From contig WPIO01000057.1 in NCBI GenBank assembly GCA_009760855.2, positions 190,001 to 254,000 of the forward strand: a DNA stretch of 64,000 nt, read 5' to 3'. Position 1 is the first letter of the stretch. Every line of letters begins with the position of its first letter. A program made the translations under genes and the position numbers. Below are positions 52,538 through 61,500 of the stretch, one piece after another. The notes beneath the pieces were generated by a model. The model was not told where the DNA came from, did not search any database, and saw only the letters and a program-made list of their open reading frames with translations. The DNA is from Cristatella mucedo (Eukaryota > Bryozoa > Phylactolaemata > Cristatellidae).

Positions 52538-55500
52538 CTGCTGTTAGGAAGGGAAGGTACCTTAGTTTCACCGATAATTGCACTTGCTTAGTAAATTCAT
52601 GAAGGTCCTTAAATTTGGGATTACCAAAAGAGCTTGGGTTAAGTGCCATAAGGATAATTGCTGGTGCAACTAATGATACGTCAGGTCTCCCGTTGACCCC
52701 ATTGGCAAAATTATGGTTACAGACACCCTAAAAAAAGAGTGAATACGCTTTGAACAGAAACAGATTGCAAAAAAGCTGAACACCGGCCTCTAGCTGTTGG
52801 CATTGAACATTATAAAAATCACAAGCGTTTTTGTTTCATAGAGTATGCTGCATCATCGACATCAAACCAACCTGGGAAGTTTCAATAGGACTGGATCCAA
52901 TCACTCCACAGATCCGATCCACGGATTCAACACTATTGCATGTGTAGTCATTTTTAATTTTTTTCACGATAAAAAACTCAGGTAGAGTTTCGAAAAGTTC
53001 TGCTGGGTCTCTCGCAGCGTATTGACATCGACGTTTTGTCACTAACTTGTAGGTCTCTTCATTCTCTCTTGGCTCTATCCTATATATCTAAACTATTTAC
53101 CCCAAACTATATAACTGCTTTACGTATATCCCGCCGCACTTTACGCCATCGACTGAGCGCGGTGAGAAGGACGGCGCCGTTTACAGAGCAGCATTAGCAT
53201 CAGCGCTAGAGTGCAGTCACTCGCATCGACTGACCCACCCCCTGCTGGCTGCGCACTTACGTGGCCACGAAGGCAACCGTCACCACTACGCTGCTCCTGG
53301 TCACGTGGGCGATGTGCGCATCCAGCTTGCCGGACGAGGGTGCGGCGGTGAACGTCTCGTGCGTGCACGAGCCGGTCAGCGGGCGCAGGTGTGCGGTCCA
53401 CACTGTGCCCGACCGCGTGCGGTTGTAGAGCGTGAACGTAAGCTGCTTGCGCTGTCCGACCAGACATGTGCCGAAGTCGAGCGACGAGCGGCTGGCGGCG
53501 AACGACGGTACGACGAGCGACGCTCGCAGCGGCAGCTCCTGCAACGACACAGTGACACAACGAGCCGCACACTTAGGGGTCACCTAGTAACGGCGAAGAC
53601 ATTGGCTCGGAGCGCCGCTCCGGCAGCTGCGAGTAGGAGGGCTTCGGCACGGCAGTAGGAGGGCTTCAGAGGTGGGCGTTCGCTGCACGCATTGGTCTCA
53701 CGAGCGTAACGGCTGCGAGCTCGAACTCCGAGAAAATACGGACGGCCCCGGAAATCGCTCGAAACTGACGTCACGACATCTACTGACTAGGCGACATTTA
53801 AAATGAAGCTAAAGGTGAACTTGCTCACCGATACATTTATCCCGGGTCCTTGCGATTTGTCCTTTGTGAGATCGTACGTGCCCACACTGCGCATGCTACC
53901 GCTAATAATATTTAGGTTAGCTGATTTAGCAGCCTCATTTCAATAGCGGCAGAAGAGCTTCAGCTGCTACCACCACCGCTTGCAGTGGGTAATAAAGTAT
54001 CGCCTATTGCAGGACTCAAACCCACGACCTGGATCGCAAAGAGCGATAACCTTACATCCTAGGTGAAGACCCAGGTGCATGCCGACACTGCATGCCATCA
54101 CTCACCACACGGTCATGCTTCCTTTGCAGTGCAGTGCCTAGTATGATTAAATAAAAAAAATAAAACTCATTTGTATAGCGCCCCAAGAGAACTCAATCTC
54201 TATTCAGGCGTTTCACATATGCTTCGGGGCTCGAGCCCACGACCTCAGCCAGACCTTGGTCGGGGCGGGCAGCTTAACCGATGGTACGAGAATAATTTCT
54301 CTGATGGCGCTATGCAAATATATTATCATTATAATTATAATCATTTAAGCGTGCTCAATAAAGGCAGACCTAAGTCGAACGGAGACGTGCTCTGGCGAAT
54401 TACAGAGCGGTGGTCTGCAGATGTTTCAAGCGACCAGAGTTTGGTAACAAGTTTCACCACAAATCGGGAACAAATCGGCCGATAAATCGGGAGCCCTATG
54501 ACACTCCAGCTGACGCATTGCTGAACAGCTGATGAATTAAATTTTGTACAGGCCTCGTAATTGAGAGCTTCACCCGCGCAATGCAGCAGCAAAGAGTATC
54601 GACGCACCTGGACGGCACCATTACTGAACAGTATCTTCATCTTCTGGCAAAAGAAGAGCTGCCGCTCTCCATCTTGAACGCAAAGCATTGCCTCCTGAGA
54701 CCCGACGTCCTCAACCTTGCCAACCTTGAGGGTCTCAGCCAGGTCCAGAAGAGACTGTACGACGATGAAGCTTACGTCCAGCTAGAAAATATTCACATAC
54801 CACATATAAGCGCAGTGTTTTAGCAGCTGCAGCAACTGACGCGTCGAAATCGGGAGGTTGAATAAAATAAAATAAAAATAAAAAATAAAAAAATAATAAA
54901 CTAGACATGTACTACGCTACGCATGCGACTGGGCTACGGTCGGCCCGCAGTCACTCGCGGAACGTCGTAGCTGGTAGCTGGTACAATGAAACGCGGTAGC
55001 GCTGCCGGGAAGACGAGAGCAGACAAACCTGAGAGCTTCGACCCTGCTTGAGCTCTAGCCATTCATCCCTCTTGCCAATACCGGCATGGCTGCTGCTGCC
55101 TTCGTAGTGAAAAGGTTCTGGCACGTGCACTTTAAAGCTCAGCACGGACTCAGTCTGGTTTGTGACCTTGACCGAGCTGTGCTTCTTTATCGACGGCAGA
55201 GAGCGTCCGCTTCCGTCCGGCAGTAGGAGATCGCTGGCAGCTGCCGGAAACGTCAGTCCGTCATCGTCAGCGTACTCGGTCGTGAGACTAAAGAAAAACG
55301 AAAACAAAACCGATGACTAGAGTTGAGGTCTTCGGCTGCAGCGCGAAAGGTGAAGGCGTGAAGTGACCACGTGACTGCGGCCAGCGGCAGTAGCAGCACT
55401 TCGCTCACGCTTACCGGGCCGGCTTGATAGTTCCGGTAATGTTGAGTCTCAGCTGCATAGTTTCGTAGCCGGCCCTGCGCTTGACCTTGTTTTCGGTCTC

Positions 55501-58500
55501 TCTAGCCTAGAGATAGCACGAAAGACTGTCGGTCAAGGCTATAGAGGCTTGGGTTAGTTAAGCAGGTGGCTCCCCATTGCTTGCGTTCCTGCGAGAGCCT
55601 GGACAAGCTAAGCAGACAAAGAGAGTGTGAGATGGACGCAAAAGTTGTACTGCTAAAGCCTAGTAACCTCGGATAACGCCCCTCGCCGTATGCAGCCGGA
55701 AATAAAGAGAAAATTAGCTCGGGGCTTAGGCTAGGCCCTAGATATGCTAGGCAGAGAGCACAACAGAGTTAAAAACTGAGGGAATGACATTGTTAGCCCA
55801 ACATGTAGTGTAATGTATCTCCGTCAGTAACTCCACAGTCATAAAGACCATGTGGGTGTTACGCAGGAGAGTTTTGTATAGCGCACTCACAGCCTAAGCG
55901 GCTTTCGGTACGCATTTGGTAGCCAACAGACTTCGTCTCACGCAACAAAGAGAAAGTGGGAAGCATAGCAGAGTTAGGAGAGCAGTTGAGATAGTGAGTA
56001 GCATAGAAGTAGCAGTTCAGGACCACTGAAAAAGATGTGCCATAGTCGACAGTTGGAGAGTAGATGTCGTTGCGTAGGAATTGTGGAAGCGAGTTCCACA
56101 GTCTAGGACATGCAGAGCTAAAGCTTCTGTCGCCAACTGTCTTTAAGCGGAGGAATGGGACATTAATGTTAAAAATTCGCTTTTGGTACAGTCAGTCATT
56201 AACTTCACACATTATCCTCGATGGAACACTTCAAGGGAGGGGGCTCAAAATATGCCTTTCTGCCTTTTTCTACAGATAGCGGCCGATCGCTAGATCGGTA
56301 GATTTTGGCAGGCCTTGATGGCAGCCTTTGGCTCACTTTTCGTCGTCAACGGTCTGTGCACCTTGGAGCTCATCCATTGCACGTTTTTCTAGATGCACGA
56401 CTATGGCTATACTGGTCCGTTTCAGTATTTCTATTGCAAACTAGTTCTTTTGCAGGAGCTTGGACGCTTGCTTGCTTTCTGGGCTATTCTAACCAGCTGT
56501 AACAAGCTACTACTTTCTTTCTTTCTTTTGTCAAGGGATTTATGGCTAAACGCCAGGTAACGGAGTGGTGATACGTCGCAAGCACTTCACGTCCCCAGTC
56601 GTGGACCTACGGGCAGGTTATAATTACGTTCTAGCCTGCAAGCCGCCAAAGCTGCATGCAGCAATGTCCAGCGTTTGCTCGACTGCCTCTTGTCTCTCTT
56701 TATGTCCCTCTTTGATGATCTTAAGCAAGCTGGGTTTGCACGATCAAGATTTCTTATCTCAATAAGTACCAAGATCGAAAATGCAATTTTCCATTACGAC
56801 GATCACTCAAACTAGAGAGATCGTTAAATATAGCGGGGAGGGCTGGAAGCGGAGATAGTGTGGTGAGAATCGCAAGCAGTGTGAGTCAAGTTGGTCGTAC
56901 GAAACTCTGACCTCGTGCATGCAACTTTAGGCACTAGTGCGTCTGTTTAATTGGGTCTACTAAAAATCAGCTTCTCTTCACATGAATTTTATGCAATAAA
57001 ACGAACTGATAGCTCATGGAGACTCGCACAGCCGCAGCAGCCGCAGGTTCGCTGCTTGTTCATTTATTCAACCTTGCTCGCGCGTTGTTTCTTCGAGTGC
57101 TAAGATCCAACTTGACCGGCCCGGCTTAGTCCCTTAATGCACAGCTGTACTGCTACGGACGTTTCCAGCAGCCTCTTCAGCTGTCACATATTCTCACGAA
57201 GGAAAAACCTGTTATTATCGCATATTCTCATGATAGAAAAACGCACACACAAGTACAGTATATACAGTCCATTCGGGTATGTATACAGTATATACCCGTA
57301 TGCGCTGTATAAACTGCAACCATTTCATTTGTGTATTTCTCCTGAGAGAAATCAATTTCTATCCAGGTGCTTGGAATTTGCCACGGGGCTAGAGCCCACG
57401 AGCACGGCAGTTTAGGCGAGCACCTTGCCCCAGATCCTAGCCACGCGCCTAGATCAAAGGCAGCTACTTCGCTCGCTGCCTTTGATCCCTTTCGCTTCCG
57501 GCTGTCACTCGCTCTCACTCTCGGCGCAAGTCACTACTTCCTCAGCGACGCTTCTTGCCGCCATTTTCTTTGCACGCTACAGGAATACCGCGTGCTGCCC
57601 GCCAATCGACCGGGAGCCGCCGCTCTGAGCGCTGCTACAGGGCTGCCCAGCAGCTCGCTCATCGTGGCTTCGCGCAGCTTCGACGGAGATCGCGGATCGA
57701 CAGCGTACAAGCCGCCGTACCTTACTGTCGATCGTCAGAAATGCCAGTGCGTACGACACAAAGTCGCCGCCGGACGGGTCTCCGAGCCGCGGATCGAACA
57801 CGAATGTGGCGAAGGCGTAGCCGCGAGCGGCTATCGACTGCAACGAACGCGGGCGAGACGAGGGCTCGTTGGGAGCAACGTTCGTAGTAAAGCGAAGAAA
57901 TCCATGCCGATTGGCTGCCGCACCGCTCTGTAGCCGCTGGGGGGGGGGGGAGACAGCGAAGCAAGCACATTTCTTCTGCACGGCCCATCGGGGGCAGCTC
58001 TCGCGAGCGCCGATAAGCGAACGAACTCGGCCGCTGCGAGCGAGATGATGCGCAGCCAGCGGCAGAGTTAGTGCAAATGCGTCACGACACTTCGCACGCG
58101 TACGCGCACTTGCCATCTGTGCAGGAGAGACCGAGTAGGGCTTGTCGGTGCGGACGCCCTGGTGAGGCCCAACGACGAGCTTAATAAGCGGCTCGCTGTC
58201 GCGCTCGCTGGACGGAACCACGGGCCCTTTGCCGACGCTCAGCTTCTTGGGCGCTGGAAAAGAGGTCAAGGCTGATCAAGCAGGCTAGTTGCCTAGTGGC
58301 AGAAAAGCTTCGATGGCTGACATAGGTAGAGCTTATCTATTTGTTTTGCTCAATCTTTCGGCAGGCTTTGATACTATCGATCACAAAGTTCTTCTAACGT
58401 GCCCCTCATCTCGCCTGGGCATCACTGGCACTGCTCTAGAATGGTTTAGGTCCTGCCTCAGTGGGAGACTCCAGAGTATTGACGTGAATCAACAAAGATT

Positions 58501-61500
58501 ATCCAGGTACCTCTGAAATATGGGGTACCTCAGGGCTCCGTGGTAGGTCCGGTTCTTTTCATGGTTTATACTCTCCCTCTTGCTGATGTGATTGCCAAAC
58601 ACAATCTAAAGGTACAACTGAGTGTCATCCGCATAGAAGTGAAAGCCTACGGCTTTCACTTCTATGCGGATGACACTCAGTTGTACCTTTGCTTTGATCC
58701 CTCCCTGCCTTCGAGCACCTCGAATTCTCTCAGCTGCATGTATTGATGACATAGAAGGCAGCAAATTTTCTACAACTAAACGATGATATCAAACTAACTA
58801 ACCAGTTATGGGCAAACCCAGTGTGATTCAGAAATTGAAAAGGCTGATGCTCAAAATTGGCTCTGCCAGCATATCTCTAATTGAATCAGCTCGAAACCTA
58901 GGTGTCATGTTCTAAACTGACCCCTCGTTAGACGACCATATCAGCTCCACAGTCAAGTCTGCCTACTTTCAGCTACATAACATTGCTAAAATTCGGGCTT
59001 GTTTAGATAAGGATACCACGTCTAAGTTGGTCCATGCATTCGTGACATCCTGTCTTGACTTCTGCAACTCACTACTTGCTGGCCTACCGGCATGTGCAAT
59101 CAGGCGATTACAGACGGTGCAAAACTCGGCAGCTAGGCTTGTTTGTCCTATGCGTCGCAGTTGCCACATTACACCACTTCTCGCCGACCTGCACTGGCTA
59201 TCAGACAAGCAACGGATCGACTTAAAGGTCTTGTCGCTCACTTTTAGGTCACTTCATTCTTTGGCTCCAGCCTATCTCTCACTTCTACTCCCCTACCAGA
59301 CCAAGCATCGTACTAGGCGTTTTTTGGAATCACAGTTTACAAATACCTCGTACAAACCTCAAATCCTTGTGAGACCATGCATTTAGTTCGTTTGCTCTCA
59401 AAGCCTGGAACTCCCTCCCGACATGCGTCAGAACATCCCCTGACTTGACATCATTAAAAAAAAACTTAAAAACACACCTATTTAGTACAGCATTTAGTGG
59501 ATCCCTGTAATTCGTCCTTCATGCGCTTATGCATGCTGACCCTGTGCATGCCACCCCTAACCATGCTATTCACGTTTTTCAAGCATGATATTACTCACTA
59601 TTCAATTGCGTTTCCCTTTGCAACAAACGTAAAGTGCCTAGAAATTGATAGATTTCTCTGAGGGCACTTTATCAAGAGCGTTATTATTATTGTTATTATT
59701 ATTATTATGGCTCTCAAGGCCTCTTGATGTGGGCAATGCATGACCAGCAACTAAAGGACTCAAACCCACGACCCGGGTCGTGCAGAGCGGGCACCTTACA
59801 CCTCAGAGAATAAGGAGCAATGCGGGGTCACCATAGCTGTGCGTTCTAGATCGAAATTCACACATAGACGCGACTGGAAATTATATTCCGTCCTAAAAAT
59901 TACGAGCATTGCAATTGTTCACCGAAAGACAAACATGAGCATTTGAGCCTAAAAGAGTGAGTGCCGACGTAGTAATTAATAGAAATGGGCGTTCTGTATT
60001 TCCATTTGTAAGTTTTGTAGAAGATCAATTCGTTTAGTTGCGGTAGAGTGTTCATTCAGTTTTTTACTAGGAAAAGCCAGTTGTGACACCATTACGGGTG
60101 TCGTTGGCTGTGACTCTCTCCATTCTTCTCGATGTCATTGAACTGGCGAAGGCGAGAATTAAGCCACTCCACAGTTTTGCCCGTGCAATCCAGCAAACGC
60201 GTATTCACTGTGTATGTACCGGTACTTGAAAGTAGCTAGATTTTGCATGCGAAGCATTCGATGGTCTCAACTTAAGTTACAATAATCTAAATGCTGGTAT
60301 TTATAAAAAAAAATCCTAGCTGATTAAACAGCCTCTTTTGTATAGCGACAGAAGAGCCTTTACGGCTATCACCACCGCTTGCAGTGGCGATAAAGGATTG
60401 CCCCGCCGCCGGAATCGAACCCACGACCTCGGAACCGAGGCCGTGAAAGCAACCGCCTTACCTAGTGTGCCATCACGGCTCACCAACACGCATGTATCTA
60501 CATATGTGTATGCAGTACATAAATATTTATATATATATATCTATACATAGTATGTATATGACATATACTGTGTATGCACATTCAATATATTTATATATGT
60601 ATGTATATCCATAATAATAATAATATTGCACTTGATAAAGCGCCCTCAGAGAACTTAATCTCTTTCTAGGCGCTTTACATTTGCTGCAAAGTGATATGCA
60701 ATAGAATAGTAAGTAAAATCATGCTTGAAAAACAAACAAAATGAATAATATGGTTAGTGGCAGCATGCACAGTGTCAGCACACATAAGCACATCAAGGAC
60801 GAATCACAAGGACCCACTAAATGCTGTCCTAAATAGGTGTGTTTTTAAGTTTCTTTTAAAAGTGGTCAGGTCAGGGGATGTTCTGACGCAGGTCGGGAGG
60901 GAGTTCCAGGCTTTGGGAGCATACGAACTACATGCACGGTCTCCAAAGGATTTAAGGTTTGTACGAGGTATTTCCAGACTGCTGGATTCCGAAAAGCGAG
61001 TGGTACGATGATTGGCCTGATGGGGTAGTATATCTGAGAGATAGGCTGGAGCCATAGAATGAGGAGACCTAAAAGTGAGCGACAAAACCTTGAAGTCAAT
61101 ACGTTGCCTCACTGGTAGCCAGTGCAGGTCGGCGAGAAGTGGTGTAATGTGGCAACTGCCACGCTCACGACAGACAAGCCTAGCTGTAGAGTTTTGCACC
61201 AGCTGCAATCGCCTGATCGCACATGCTGGTAGGCCAGTAAGCAGTGAGTTGCAGAAGTCGAGACGGGATGTCACGAATGCATGGACCAACTTAGACGTGG
61301 TATCCTTATCTAAACAAGCCCTAATTTTAGCAATGTTATGAAGCTGAAAATAGGCAGATTTGACTGTGGAGCTGATGTGGTCGTCTAACGAGAGGTCGCT
61401 TTGGAATATGGCACCTAGATTTTGAGCTGATTCAACTGGAGATATGCTGGCAGAGCCAATTTTGAAAGTCAGCCTTTCCAATTTCTGAATCACACTGGGT

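Noticed and set aside
57367-57933. 188-codon plus frame
   Set aside because: Antisense to the exon at 57837-57721 and to a SINE-A; GC-rich shadow.
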